Shown here: piece by piece, positions 1 through 12,166 of the stretch
Layout: each line of letters starts with the position of its first letter
How positions within the stretch are numbered: position 1 is the first letter of the stretch
Source: Capniomyces stellatus
Lineage: Eukaryota; Kickxellomycota; Harpellomycetes; Harpellales; Legeriomycetaceae
Length of the DNA: 64,000 bases
NCBI GenBank assembly: GCA_001661515.1
Contig: LUVW01000018.1
Location: forward strand, 20,177 to 84,176
Direction of reading: 5' to 3'
Program-made: the position numbers and the translations under genes
Notes under the pieces: model-generated
Database searches by the model: none
The model's input: only the letters and a program-made list of their open reading frames with translations
What the model was told of the DNA's origin: nothing

Positions 1-1159
1 ATCTACAAACCTCGTTGTTGGCTGTGTTTAACCAAAAGCCAGGTGGGTGTTCTTGGACACACTTGGCAAACAGTCTGGGGTCATTGACTCCTTCAGTGCA
101 AGCATCAGGAACAGTTGGGATGTCTTTACATTCTTCACATCCGTCTTCAGTACACTTGCAAGCGGCATTAGTGGTTTGGTCAATCCAGATACCTGGTGGG
201 TGGTTAATGATGCATTTAGCGAGCAGCATCAGGTTTGGCGTTCCTTTGGTGCATGTGGTTGGTGGGATAACAATATCTTTACATTCTTCACATCCGTCTT
301 CAGCACACTTGCAGACTTTGTTGTTTTCCTTGTCAACCCAGACTCCAAGTGGATGATCAATGATACATTTTGCAAGTGCGATTGGGTTTGGTGTTCCTTG
401 GGTGCATGTAGTTGGTGGAAGAGTAACTCCCTTGCATTGTTCACATCCATCAATTGTGCATCTGCAGATTTCCTTGTCAGCTTTGTTAACCCAGATTCCG
501 AATGGATGTTTGATGAGACATTTGGCGAGTAAGTAGATATCTGGCTTTCCTTCGGTGCAAGTGGTTGGTGGTTCAGGCAGCTGCTTGCATTCTTCGCATC
601 CGTCTTCAAGGCATTTGCAGACTGACATGGTGCTGTGGTCAAACCAGACGCCGAATGGGTGTCTGTGTTTACAAGCCTTGTACAGTTGGTGGTTTGGTAC
701 ACCTGGCACACAGGTGGTAGGTGGAACTACTTCGCAGGTCTCGCATCCGTCTTCAGTGCACAAGCAGGCTTCATTGGTATCTGGATCAATCCAGGAACCT
801 CCTGGGTGCTTGGCGATACACTCCTCAAGAAGTCCAGCATCTGGTTGTCCTGGAGTGCAAGTGGCTGGTGGTACTGTGGTGGTTGTGGTGTCAGTTGTGG
901 TTGTGTTGGTTGTGGTACTGACTGATGGGTACACATCACTAGTCGTGATTATTGTGGTTGTTGGGTAAGTATTTTTGGATGTGGTTATTGTAGTTGTTGG
1001 GTAAACATATTTAGATGTGGTTGTTGGGTAAATCGATACCGCCCTAGTCACATACACGGTAACAGGAACTTTGCAGATGAAAGGTTCAACTGTGACTGTA
1101 AGCTCTCTAGCATTGGCACCAATTAGCGAGGTTATGGCAAGCGTTTTTAAAAGTCGCAT
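1..1159 (-). CDS. Secreted protein with tandem six-cysteine modules (5' part; runs off the window)
   Basis: I do not recognise the family. The frame opens at ATG 1159 and stays open to base 1, so the C-terminus lies outside the window. Residues 1-17 (MRLLKTLAITSLIGANA) look like a signal peptide. A stalk of about 85 residues follows, rich in Thr with repeated YPTTT units, likely O-glycosylated. Then come five complete modules of about 50 residues and part of a sixth. Each begins PPTTC and holds six cysteines, with the conserved core HPxGxW and the ending DGCExC. Module architecture plus signal peptide suggests a secreted or wall-associated protein, possibly an adhesin; that role is inference. 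Long frames on the opposite strand here are antisense shadows of the repeats. TATAAATA sits 21 nt upstream of the ATG. Confidence 0.8.
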   Translation of the reverse strand, partial: MRLLKTLAITSLIGANARELTVTVEPFICKVPVTVYVTRAVSIYPTTTSKYVYPTTTITTSKNTYPTTTIITTSDVYPSVSTTTNTTTTDTTTTTVPPATCTPGQPDAGLLEECIAKHPGGSWIDPDTNEACLCTEDGCETCEVVPPTTCVPGVPNHQLYKACKHRHPFGVWFDHSTMSVCKCLEDGCEECKQLPEPPTTCTEGKPDIYLLAKCLIKHPFGIWVNKADKEICRCTIDGCEQCKGVTLPPTTCTQGTPNPIALAKCIIDHPLGVWVDKENNKVCKCAEDGCEECKDIVIPPTTCTKGTPNLMLLAKCIINHPPGIWIDQTTNAACKCTEDGCEECKDIPTVPDACTEGVNDPRLFAKCVQEHPPGFWLNTANNEVCR

Positions 1160-1179
1160 CTTAAGGGATAAAACTATAG

Positions 1180-1187
1180 TATTTATA
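1180..1187 (-). promoter_or_regulatory. TATA-like box upstream of the six-cysteine module gene
   Basis: TATAAATA on the minus strand, 21 nt before the start codon at 1159. The spacing would leave almost no 5' leader, so it may be a chance match in AT-rich DNA. Confidence 0.25.
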
Positions 1188-1415
1188 GCTATTTGACAAA
1201 TTAAAAGATTTGGAATAGTTTTTTCTGCTGTTGTGCTGTGTCTCCACATTTATACGCTTTTTTTACTTCAAAAATAACAGCGTGTTCCATAAACTTGATT
1301 TCCATTTCCAATGCTACTGTTGCTGTTGCTTTTTCTTCTTTGGATTTGACTTCAATTTATATAGTGAACTACATTATTTATTTTTGTTGGAATTATTGTG
1401 AGACAAAATTAGTGC

Positions 1416-1442
1416 GATATGGATATGGATATGGATATGGAT
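1416..1442. repeat. GATATG hexanucleotide microsatellite
   Basis: Four perfect copies of GATATG followed by a partial copy. It falls at the end of a 68-residue open frame that I treat as non-coding. Confidence 0.85.
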
Positions 1443-3650
1443 AGCACTCCGATGGCCTTGTCATTCCCCATATTTATTAGCTAGTGCGAATAAATTCTAA
1501 AAGACTTTTTGCTTGCTTTTTTATGCTTGGGATGTTTTCACAGCTATTGAGGATATGTAAGAATTCAACAAATCTATGGCATATTTCTGTTTAACTACCA
1601 CTCCAATTTTTTATACGAGTTTCGCGGATTTTACCAGCACTGGTTAATCTTGTAATTCCGCTAACTTTTTCAACTCAGTTCTACCAGCTCTCTAATTTGG
1701 TTCGATCGTCTTATTCTGGCCACACTTATTAATCTTTATACAGGTGAGGAATCGTTGTAGCCTGAAATGCAGTAGTGAATTTCAATAAAAAAAGACAAAA
1801 ATGCAATAGTGGATTTCAAAAATCAAAATGTTAACGTCTGTTTTGCTTTTGGATCTACCAACCTTTTTTTTTCCTACACCTATTGTTATTGATGCTTCTT
1901 GCCAATAAGCTTGGAAGTTGGAGCACAGCTATAGTGTAAATCACTGCACCGTTTGTAAATATAACTTAAATGGTTAAAGGCAAAGTGCCCAAATTTCTTT
2001 TATTGGACAGTATCTAAACTTGAAATATAACTTTAATAGTCGTGATTTATTGATAAACTTCGCTTTTTTTTTTGTAAACTAACATTGTTTTTTTTTATTT
2101 AACATTACTAGTGTACATGGGTTGAGATTAAATGCAATGGGAGGAAAGTTGTTAGTAATGCCATTGCCAAAAAAAGATAAACAGTGACTTCCAGGATCTC
2201 GTTAATCGTATACTCAAAATATCTGATTCGAAGTTAAATAAATTCAGCTTCGAAAGCAACGCTGAGCTGCGCATATACCAATTTTATAATAACACAGCAA
2301 CGGGATTCCAGTTGATGTTTAAAATTGGCTGCCATCCCAACTTTTTGTCAACGGTCGCTGTATTAATTTATCAACTCGGATGATTTTGAATGGTACTTTT
2401 GTAAATCGGAAAGCATGATGCAAAAACAAAATTCAAAATAGAATCGAAATGACCATTCAACTTTAATAAAGAAAAAAATTTGAAAATCTTAACGCACTTG
2501 ATATAAGCCAATCAGTCAATTGGTTAAGGTTTGAGCCCGTTTCTTTTTGTTTTTTTTCGCACCCTCGCTTTGCTGCTAAAGATATAGATTTGCAATGCTA
2601 AGCCGGCGACAACTTGTTAGCGACACATGGGAATACCTGCCAAGTGTATCAACTCTAATTTATTGAGTTGCTTAGTAAATTTCTACAAAGAGACAAAGGT
2701 ACTCTACCTCCTCCGAAAAGTCTATTTTGTCCAGTTGAAACTACGATGTAATCCTTGCTCACGCCATATCGGCTTTTGAAAAAGGGGTTTTGAAGATAGC
2801 AATCGTTGGGTTCAAGTGTTTTGACTAAAAGGGGTTGATGCCTATAATTAACTTTTTTTTAATCAGTACTGTTACTAATAGTCAACAAATGAACAGGGAT
2901 AAAAGTATGTGATTTGTGTGATTTTTTCGGATTTTTTTAAAATCAAAGCCGTTAGCAAGACTTTGATAATATTATCTCGTTAAATTTTTTTTTTTAACAT
3001 AACGAGGTAAAGCCGGGTTTGATTTATAGGCCTTATATATATTTTTTACAGTTTGGTTTGTCAGTCGTCGCATTTTAAAGTGGAACCATTGGTGTTAAGT
3101 GTGAACTTTTAATCAAAATATATAATATATGCGGAAAAATAGGAATACCAAACGGTTCATATCTCAATATAAAAAGTCAAAAAAGCGAGATGAAACAACG
3201 CAATAAAGTAGGACCAGAAGTTTGGGGCTCGTCTTACAAAGAAATAATGGGATTGGGATCATAAGGTGATACAGTCCCAGCAGAAGGTTGTAAAATTTGC
3301 TTTTTTTTTTGTTAGTTTAGTTGGTGCTTAACATGTAATGTTTGGCTTTTTTCAAAGTATGTTCTAACGGTAAAGCTTTAAATGCTAGATTCTATATAAC
3401 GAATTTCTTTTTTTACTAAAGCTAAAAAGTGGACTTTATCATCAAAAAAAACAATACTTTAATAGCCTTCACTAGTTAATAACATAGAAAGGTATTAAAA
3501 AAAACTCAGTATGCGTCTTTATTTTACTAAGCTTTACTAAGGGATCTTTATAGTCTGCGCCAAAAGTCATTTATAAAAAAAAGATTGGAAATCGGTACAA
3601 GCTCAAGAAAAAGAAAAAGAGCAAAGGAGTTGGTATAGAGCAAATTGGGA

Positions 3651-6600
3651 ATGGAGGCCTACAACAACAATGTTGGGTTTTGCACTGATGGTTTGGGATA
3701 TGTAAGAATTTTCAAACCAACATACGTGTATATATATATATCAAATATAAAGCTACAAATGAACGGAGTAACTATACCTTTATTGAGTTTTATGAACATA
3801 AATTTTAATTGTGAGTGTGTATTGATAACCAGTTCACTGCTTTTAAAAAACAAAATAGATGTATCTTATGGGATCAGACCACTTCGCAGTTCCTATCTGT
3901 GCTGTCCAGATACCAATTGAGCAGTCAATAAACATGATGTTATTCTGCTATGGGGCGTATCGGCTGATATATCTCAAAGGGCTCAAGCCTATTCCGCCTC
4001 AAGTATTCAAAGACACAAAGTATTGTATTCAAATGAGTTTGATAAGTGCAATGTTTATGGTCAAAGGGGCAGAGATAGTAACGTCTAAAATGATCGGGGT
4101 AGGCTCTAGATTCAATGTAAACACAGCCTCGGCAATCATAGGGTTATTTTCAACGACATTCGCATTTGTGATGCATTACTACGAGCAGTCGCGTTCTTGT
4201 AGTAGATCACATTTTTTGACAATTTATTGGGGTTTGATTCTTGGGAAAATGACGCTGTTGATATACTCTTTAAATATGATTAGGTTTGAAGGTCTAAGAG
4301 TATCAGAACTAATTATATGTGTTGTAGTTGACGCAGTGTTGGTATTATTTGTATGGATTTTAGAATTGTTGGAGAAAGAAAAAATTTATAGATATAAAGT
4401 GGGAGTTGGAGAAGCGAGGCAGAAAAGATCACTTGAAGAGAAATCAAACATATACTCTATTATTATTTTTGGATGGACGAGAGGTCTGTTCAAGTACCGC
4501 AACTACAAAAAAGTGCGGATAGCGGACTTGGACCCAGTACCAAAAACACTGGACTCGGAGAAGTGTATAGAAAGGTTTTCTAAAAACTGGAAGAAGGAGA
4601 TCGAGATCAGGGGAAGTAGTGCAAAGTTATGGAAGGTGATATTTAAGACATTTGGGCACTCAATTATAATTTCTGGGATATATAAGTTTCTTTACGACGT
4701 TTCCCGGTATTGCCTTTTGATTGTGTTCTATTTGTTCTTGGAGGTAATACAGACAAGTTGGATCTGGAAAGAACGTAGGTTTTATTTTGGCTTTTCGATC
4801 ACGTCAGTGTACCTGTGCCTGTCGATTTTCCAGTCATTGTTTATAGCGCAACATTACCAGGTTAGCATGAAATTGAAGCTGAAAGTCAAAATAGTGCTTT
4901 CATCGGCAATATACAGCAAAGCGCTTACAATTCCCAATTCAAAAAGGCTGGGAATGACAAATGATAAAATAGCTAGCCTAGTTAGCAAGGACGTTAAGGA
5001 GATATCAGATCTTGCTGAAAGCATGCATATGCTGTGGAGCACTCCGGCTGTGGTGGCTTTTTCGGTAACTACCTTGGTGTATTCGATGGGAGCGACTTCA
5101 CTTGGGTCTGTGGTGTTAGTAGTTCTGTCTATTCCCATAGTGCGCATTTTTGCAAAGTTGGTCAGTAGCTATAAAGACAAAAGGGATAAAAAGAGAGATA
5201 CGCGAGTGGGAATAATCAAGGAGTATCTTTTAAATGTAAAGTCAATCAAGGAGTATCTTTTAAATGTAAAGTCAATCAAGCTTTTTTCATGGGAAGAATA
5301 TTTCAGAAAAAAGATTAAGAGGATACGAAATAATAAGGAGGTCCCGATGATAAGAAGATACGGGTTACTGCTGACAGCCCAGACGTTTACATTGTTAACA
5401 GTGGTTCTTTCTATTCCTATAGCAGCGTTTACGCTATACCTAATATTTGAAGTGGATTCTGGAAGTGGAAATAGGATACTGGAAACGCTGGTGTATTTTG
5501 CTCTTGTATTAATGGCTCAAATAAGTACGTATGCCACACAGTTTCCAGTTGCTTACAGAGGGGTCAAGGCAGCAAATGGAAGCGCGAAAAGAGTAGTGGA
5601 TTTTCTGTTGATTCAAGATATAGAAAGCATAGCACATGGCAAGGAATACTTTGACGGTTTAAATAGCGAGAAAATAGACCGCTCTAAAGTTAGGGTAATT
5701 AGTATTAAGGGAGGTGATTTTTCTTGGGATTACTCTGAGAAAGGAGACAGTGATAGCATAAAAAAAACCAAAAGTGCTAGTAGTTTTGTAAGCAAAATGC
5801 TTAAAAAAACCTCCACAAAAACCACCAATGAATCGGCCAGTTCAGAAAAAACCAATATCAGTGCAGCCATTGAGGAGGATAAAGGCGGTGAAAGTTGTAT
5901 TGGAAACCAAGATGTTAAACAAAGTGGCACAGAAAGTCCAGATAAAGTAGAAAAACTCAACTGCTTAAAAAACATCGACTTCAGCGCTAACTATGGAGAA
6001 ATGGTGGCTGTTGTGGGGAAAATAGGTTCAGGGAAATCATCGTTGCTATCGGCAATGTTAGGGGAAATGGAAGTGCTGAGAGGAAGCATTGAATTAAAGG
6101 GAAGAGTGGCGTATGTGCCTCAGTCAGCACTGATTATGAACGACACTATACGTGAGAATATTCTTTTTGGAAACAAGTTTGACAAAGAATTTTACCTGAA
6201 AGTCGTAAAGCTGTGCAAACTGGAAAGATATTTTGTTAGGCTTCCTCAAGGAGACTTGACAATAGTGGGCAGAAGCGGAATAAATCTTTCAGGAGGCCAG
6301 GGCACACGGATATCGATGGCCAGAGCTGTGTATTCTAAAGCCCAGGTGTATCTGTTTGACGACCCGCTTGCCAATTTGGACGCTCGTGTTGGATTTAAAA
6401 TTATGAAAAATGTGATTGGAAACAAAGGGTTTCTGAAAGATCATACTCGGATGATGGTGACTAAAACAGTAGTTTATTTGTCTAGTTTTGATAAAATTTG
6501 CGTTATGGACCATGGCTCAATAGTCCAACAGGGAGGTTTTGAAGAGCTTATGGAGAATACGGATGGAATTCTTTACAAACTGCTCTCAACAAAGTACTTT

Positions 6601-8715
6601 AAGGGCACTGAAATAAAGTCGGAAATCGAGCCTGATGGAAAAGAAAAAATCAGGGTTGTTTACAGCTCAAAACTTTTGAGGTTGGACAGCGGGGTATTTA
6701 TTTCAAATAGGAGCATGAACAATTTGTTGGAAAGTAAGTCGTTTGGTCCGCAAGATTCTGACTTTGACGGCAGCGATAATATTTCTTTAGACGCTACCGT
6801 CTACAAAAACTCGAGCACTAACTTGGAGAGTATGTTGGATAACCAAAAGTATGCAGACCCAATCGAGCTAATGAGACTGATGAGCACGCATGACGAAATA
6901 AACAAAGTTGATCGGATAAATGAAGGCAATTTTAAATGGGTGCTAATGTGGAGATACCTAAGATACTCATCATATCTAGGGTTTGTTCTATACTTGGTTG
7001 CTCTTGGATTCTCTCAATCCATAATCGTTGGAGCTGGTGTTTGGGTAGACAGTTATATCAATGTTGATTTCAAGAATGCCACCAAATTCGACATAATACA
7101 GTACTCTTTAATTATCTTTTCGATCACAACTGTTTTTGCACTTTTCTACTCCATCCAGCATCTGTTCATGTGGTGTCTGTGTGCCACCAGTGCTGCAAAA
7201 TCAACACATAAAAGACTCCTCAATTCTGTTATCCGCTCTCCATCGTCGTTCTTTGACGTTACGCTAACAGAAACCATTCTTGATCAATTTAAAGCTGATC
7301 AAGACATCCTTGATTTTACTCTACCAAACACCTTTGACTCTTGGATAGGCTCCACAGTAGCTTCAATTTCTTTCCTCGTTGTTGTTATTGCATCGCTTCC
7401 AGAGTTTGGGTACGCATCCATTCCACTCATTATTGCCATCATCACAATTTACCATTTATACACCAAACCAAGCAGAAAGCTGAAAATTCTTGAAAATAAG
7501 ACAAAATTGGCCATGGAGACCGAATTTGGCGAGCTGTTGGCAGGAATGACATCTTTTCAATCGTATAAAATGACTAGTGAGTTTTACAAAAAGAATCTAG
7601 CTTTACTGAACTACAACATCATGGCAAGCTACCCTCTTTTTTCGCTGAAAAACTGGCTGCGGTTAAGGATAGAATTTATGAGTGTATACCTGATCTTTAT
7701 CGGCTCTCTGATCTCCACTCTTGACATTTTTTTGAAGTTTGACACCGACAAAGATACAATTAGCCCAACTAAAATTGCGCTAGTCACTTCATTCAGTTTA
7801 AGCATAACGCCATTGCTTATTTCTAGCGTTGAAAAGTTTGTTGATTTGGAGTCTATTCTAAACTCTATCCAAAGAAACTTTGAATTCTCTAAACTTCCAA
7901 CAGAATCTCCCCAGATAATACCCGGAAACGAACCCCCTAAGGACTGGCCCCAAAACGGAAACATTGTTTTCAGCAACTACAGTGCCAGATACCGCCCTGA
8001 ATTAGAACCAGCACTGATAGATATCAATCTAAACATTCCTTCAAACTCCAAAATCGGAGTGGTAGGGAGAACCGGGTCGGGAAAGACCAGCTTGGCTCTA
8101 GCATTGTTTAGAATATTTGAAGCCTCCGAGGAATCAATTATCATTGATGGCATTAATGTCAGTGAAATCGGATTGCATGACCTTCGCTCTAAAATGCAGA
8201 TCATTCCGCAGGATCCTGTTCTTATTTCTGGAACTCTGAGAGAAAACCTTGATCCATTTAACGAGTACACAGACTTGGAGATTTGGAAATCACTAAAAGT
8301 TGCTGATATCAAGTCTTGGGCAAGCTCAAGTAGCACAGAAAACCTTACTTATGGGTCCGAGTCTGGCTTGATGATGGTGATCCACTCAAGGGGATCCAAT
8401 CTGTCTATGGGTCAGCGTCAGTTGCTCTGTTTGGCGCGTGCAGTGCTGCACAAGTCAAAGATTCTGATTCTGGACGAGGCAACATCAGCAATCGATGTAT
8501 TGACCAGCCAAAAGGTTCAAGATATAATCAGAACCGAGTTTATGGATTGCACTGTTATCACTATAGCACACAGACTTAAAACGATCATGCTATACGACAA
8601 AATCGTTGTGATTGATGATGGTAGAGTCATAGAGTACGATGATAGAGAAAAGTTGCTGGAAGACCCCGATTCCACTTTTTACAAGTTGGTTAACGATGAC
8701 ATTAGCTTCTCGTAA
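3651..8715 (+). CDS. ABC transporter, ABCC/MRP family (long form with TMD0)
   Basis: Full-length ABCC exporter, the family of yeast Ycf1 and human MRP1, which pump glutathione conjugates and organic anions across vacuolar or plasma membranes. The main exon (3859-8715) encodes 1618 residues. A first exon 3651-3701 (17 residues) spliced phase 0 to 3859 gives the FC..G start typical of long MRPs; it is inferred. Five N-terminal helices form TMD0, then two six-helix domains. NBD1 has Walker A GKIGSGKSS (about residue 720 of the main exon), signature LSGGQ, and a Walker B ending in FDD rather than Glu, as usual in ABCC. Its H-loop His is Lys (VTKT). NBD2 has GRTGSGKTS (about 1402), LSMGQ, LILDEA and the H-loop TIAHR, so it looks catalytic. 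A basic, Ser/Thr-rich insert of about 75 residues separates the NBD1 A-loop from Walker A. The substrate cannot be read from sequence. Confidence 0.93.
5214..5280 (+). repeat. Exact in-frame 30-bp tandem duplication inside the ABC transporter
   Basis: Two perfect 30-bp copies plus 7 bp encode IKEYLLNVKS twice, just before KLFSWEEYF. ABCC relatives have one copy of this intracellular-helix segment, so the duplication adds ten residues to TMD1. Perfect identity implies a recent event or an assembly artefact. Confidence 0.95.
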
Positions 8716-9656
8716 TAACCTCGCCAATATGCTTACATCAGATAGTTTTGGAGCATGCACGGGGTTTTCAATATTATTTTGTTTATTTATGTGGTTTATT
8801 GGCAACAGAATCAACACAACAAAACATTCAATATCAAACAATACCATGAAAATTCTATAAAACACTGTGCTATTTTGATATGTTAAATGACTCTACTAGC
8901 CAACACCCTTCGGTGTTTTGGTATATTTTGATGTATCACAACTAACAATGCAAAATGAATAAAAGCAAGGCAAACTCGATGGGTAATAATCCGATCTGTT
9001 AATAGTGCAACTAAAACCGCAATCGTTATTGCTAGATTTTTTTAATGTCGATTTTAGATATCAACTTTGAAAGACTTTGAATGGTGTAGGTACTGGGGAA
9101 AAGAAAAAAAAAAAGCTGCAAAATATCTTCAAAGAAAAAGTCAAGCAATTTAAGCAATATGCATTATTGTTGATTGGTGAGATTTCTATTTTTAATATTG
9201 TGATTAAAAAAGAACGCGCAAGAAACGATTTGAAGGTTAGAATGTTGCGATTTTATGAATTATGTTTGGTCAATAATTATCAATCCAACCCGAATCAATT
9301 TATTTACATTGCCATGTTTCCTAAATAATTTTTTAAAGAAAAAAAGTAGGAAAGATCACCTTATTAAAAGTCGATCCAAGTCAAAAGTAAAATAAAAATA
9401 AAAGTAAAAATAAAAAACAAATAAAAAATTTTCAAATCAAAATCCCAAAACTAATGCAGTGTCGAAAGATTGGCAAGAAAAAAAAATTTTTTTTTTCTAT
9501 ATTTTCACAATAAACCGAGTTATTTATAAATTATAACATTCGGGATTAAAGCCATTAACCATAAATTGTTTAAAAAGCGACCAAGTTCAAAATAACATTG
9601 ATTTGCTTAACTCACATCACCAATATACTAGCGAGATAAACATACAAATTATAAAA
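8716..9656. other. AT-rich intergenic region
   Basis: Holds the 3' end of the transporter transcript and the 5' region of the dehydrogenase. It has long A runs and AAAGT/AAAAT-rich low-complexity DNA near 9380-9500. No gene is supported; an 83-residue Lys-rich frame at 9077-9328 looks like chance. Confidence 0.6.
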
Positions 9657-10709
9657 ATGTCGTCAAATACAACTGAACAGATTAAAGCTTGGGCTTGCAA
9701 AGAAAACGGCGGAGGATTGGTAGAGTGGAGCTACGAGCCAAGAGAGTTGGGCTGCAACGATGTAGAGATAAAGATAAGCTGTTGCGGTATTTGTGGATCA
9801 GATATTCACACAATGGACTCTGACTGGGGACTAGCTAAATATCCTGTGGTTGTTGGCCATGAAATTGTTGGAAAAGTTGTTTCCAAAGGTGCAAGTGTTT
9901 CAAATCTAGAAATTGGCGATATAGTAGGTGTGGGAGCGCAGGTACACGCCTGTCTGAAGTCTGATTGCAAAGCATGTAGCAGGAATCTTGATCCTCACTG
10001 CCCTAGTGGCGTCTACACCTACAATTCGTCGTACCCGGACAATAAAAGCGCTTATGGAGGGTATGCAGAAGCAGTTAGAGTAAGCTCTAACTACGCTTTT
10101 AAAATCCCAAAGGAGATTAGCATGGCTGAGGCAGCACCACTTATGTGTGCAGGAACAACTGTCTTTACACCAATGCTAAACTTTAAAATCGAAAAGGGTG
10201 ATAGAGTGGGTGTTGTTGGTATTGGAGGGCTAGGTCACTTGGCGTTGCAATTTGCTAGCGCGTTGGGATGTGAAGTTACAGCCTTTTCGCACTCATTGAA
10301 CAAAAAGGAGGAGTGCCTTGGCCTTGGCGCAACTAATTTCGTTTACACAAAAAACACAGAAGAAACCAAGCTGTTTGCCAAGTCATTGGACTACCTTTTC
10401 ATAACATCAAATTCCGAATCAAGCGACTATGAGGAGTATTTCAGCTGGGTGGATTTCCATGGAAAGATATGTTTGCTAGCTGCGCCAGCAAGCAAGCTTG
10501 TGTTGAGACCATCACTATTTATAAGAAATGAGGTTTATTTGGGCGGGTCTCTTATTGGTAGTATTGATACAATTAAAAAGACTTTGGACTTTGCTGCAAA
10601 ACACAACATTCGACCAATCATTGAAAAGATGCCAATGAGTCAGTGTAACGAAGGCGTCCAACGAGTGAGAGATGGTAAGGTCAGATATAGAGTTGTTCTT
10701 GAAAACTGA
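9657..10709 (+). CDS. Zinc-dependent alcohol dehydrogenase, cinnamyl-alcohol/ADH6-like
   Basis: Medium-chain NADP(H)-type alcohol dehydrogenase of 350 residues, normal length for the family. It interconverts aldehydes and alcohols, with broad substrates in fungal ADH6/ADH7 relatives. I chose ATG 9657; the frame stays open further upstream but with no ATG that fits the family. The catalytic-zinc motif CGICGSD and GHE are present. The structural-zinc loop carries four cysteines spaced C-x4-C-x2-C-x7-C, two residues longer in the first interval than in yeast ADH6. The Rossmann glycine motif GIGGLG follows at mid-protein. No intron is evident. Exact substrate is not determinable. Confidence 0.93.
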   Translation: MSSNTTEQIKAWACKENGGGLVEWSYEPRELGCNDVEIKISCCGICGSDIHTMDSDWGLAKYPVVVGHEIVGKVVSKGASVSNLEIGDIVGVGAQVHACLKSDCKACSRNLDPHCPSGVYTYNSSYPDNKSAYGGYAEAVRVSSNYAFKIPKEISMAEAAPLMCAGTTVFTPMLNFKIEKGDRVGVVGIGGLGHLALQFASALGCEVTAFSHSLNKKEECLGLGATNFVYTKNTEETKLFAKSLDYLFITSNSESSDYEEYFSWVDFHGKICLLAAPASKLVLRPSLFIRNEVYLGGSLIGSIDTIKKTLDFAAKHNIRPIIEKMPMSQCNEGVQRVRDGKVRYRVVLEN

Positions 10710-12166
10710 GGTGCATACTGGCTGCAATATACTCTCTTGCTTCTCTTACTTCAAGTTTTATAGCATAGATATAGTTTATAACCCTTATACTCTTTGATTG
10801 TATAACTTTTAAGTTTCTTGAAAAAAATGTATTTCAAAAATAATTAGTACCAACTTGACCAATTAAAACCATGAAAAAAAGCCTTGAACGCGCCTTTTCT
10901 TTATAAAATTATAAGTTTGTTGTAATTGCCACTGCAATGGTTGGCGTAACAATTGTTTTTTTTTTTTTTTGCTATTTCTTGCACGTATTTATACTACTTT
11001 GATTGCAATTAATAAATCGGGGTGGCCACGAAGGTATATTGATCGAATTAGCGGGTTTAGTGCTGCTAAAAAGGGTAGTTATACAACTTGGCCATAGATC
11101 TGAGTGCGTTCAAAAGAAAAGGGTTGGTTCCGTTGATTAAATCCTCGTATCCGGTTTCTAAGCAATTCAATACTAGTGTTAGCCTACTGTATTAAAAGTA
11201 CTTGGCTAAACGCAATGAAATGTTTTATGAGCATCATGATCCGCAGTACTATTCGAAAAATGCACAACTCGGCACATTACTAAATGTTTTTAAAAAAGAC
11301 TTCACAATGTTGTTGAGACGCAAATAAGAGTCTAATGCAGTTAATTAGAGGATGTCAAATGGAGTGCAAGTATAACTTGGAGTAAACCCAGATCGAACAA
11401 AGTAATCTTACAAAGTTCCGGGTTCAAATTCAAGCACCGTAGGGACATGTAGTCGAGTATTTTGAACAATAGAGCTATAGTGTTAATGTAGAGATAGTTT
11501 AGAGATAGTTTAGAGATAGTTTAAAAGTGAATGGTAAAGTGGCATATTGTATTGGATTTTGTTATGGTTGCACTGATTTATAAATTAATTAAAATGTATT
11601 TTTAGAAGTAAACAATAAAAACAGTAGAAAATTATTAGCCAATAAATCAACTATAAGTAAGAACAAATCTAAACAAATTTAATCGAGTATTCCCTCGTAA
11701 AAATTTATAGGCGGTTAGGAATGGGAATAAATATTGATTTATAATGAAATTACACAAATAATTAAAGCCGTAAAAATGCTAAATTTAAAAAAAGATATAA
11801 ATAAATAAATAATTAACGATTTAAAAAATCAAAAAAGAATCAAAAAAATATATAGGAAACTAGTAAATATATTCTAGCTCCAACAGATGTGAAATATAAA
11901 ATCATATTTTGGCTTGAATCGCCTTACAAAGCAAATAACTAAACCAAACCATACCAAACTGAATTAAATTAAACTTAGCTGACCTAAACTAAACCAAATC
12001 TAATACAATCGATTAGAGAGATATAAAACGGAATACGCTAAACCAGAGTTAAACCACGCTTGCTTCATTTGATTAATTAATTCAAGTCTTCTTTTGTAAT
12101 AAAAAAATCATCATTAAAGAAAAACCACATTTTTAAATAATTAGCATATATACAGCTTTAAAAACA
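10710..12166. other. AT-rich intergenic region upstream of the fatty acid synthase
   Basis: About 1.45 kb with no frame resembling a known protein. Contains an 11-bp triplet repeat at 11489-11521 and tracts rich in AAACCAAAC-like words at 11940-12010. It presumably includes the FAS promoter and leader, but I see no firm regulatory motif. Confidence 0.6.
11489..11523. repeat. 11-bp direct repeat, three copies
   Basis: Three exact tandem copies of TAGAGATAGTT, followed by a two-base partial copy, in non-coding DNA. Confidence 0.85.

Larger units (their letters stand above)
1160..3650. other. AT-rich intergenic region, no convincing gene
   Basis: About 2.5 kb between divergently transcribed genes. 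It holds many A/T homopolymers and only short frames without family resemblance. The single structured element is a short GATATG hexamer repeat near 1416-1442. Confidence 0.6.

Noticed and set aside
15..968. Several forward-strand frames and one reverse frame (229-711) over the first kilobase
   Set aside because: They are shadows of the reverse-strand repeat protein, created by its periodic codons; the true frame runs from ATG 1159 with signal peptide and conserved cysteines.
1238..1444. 68-codon frame ending in a Tyr-Gly run
   Set aside because: The Tyr-Gly end is just the GATATG microsatellite; the rest is AT-rich and without family resemblance.
11410..11450. GGGTTCAAATTC string resembling a tRNA T-arm
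   Set aside because: The flanking bases do not form the five-pair T stem and no cloverleaf fits upstream.
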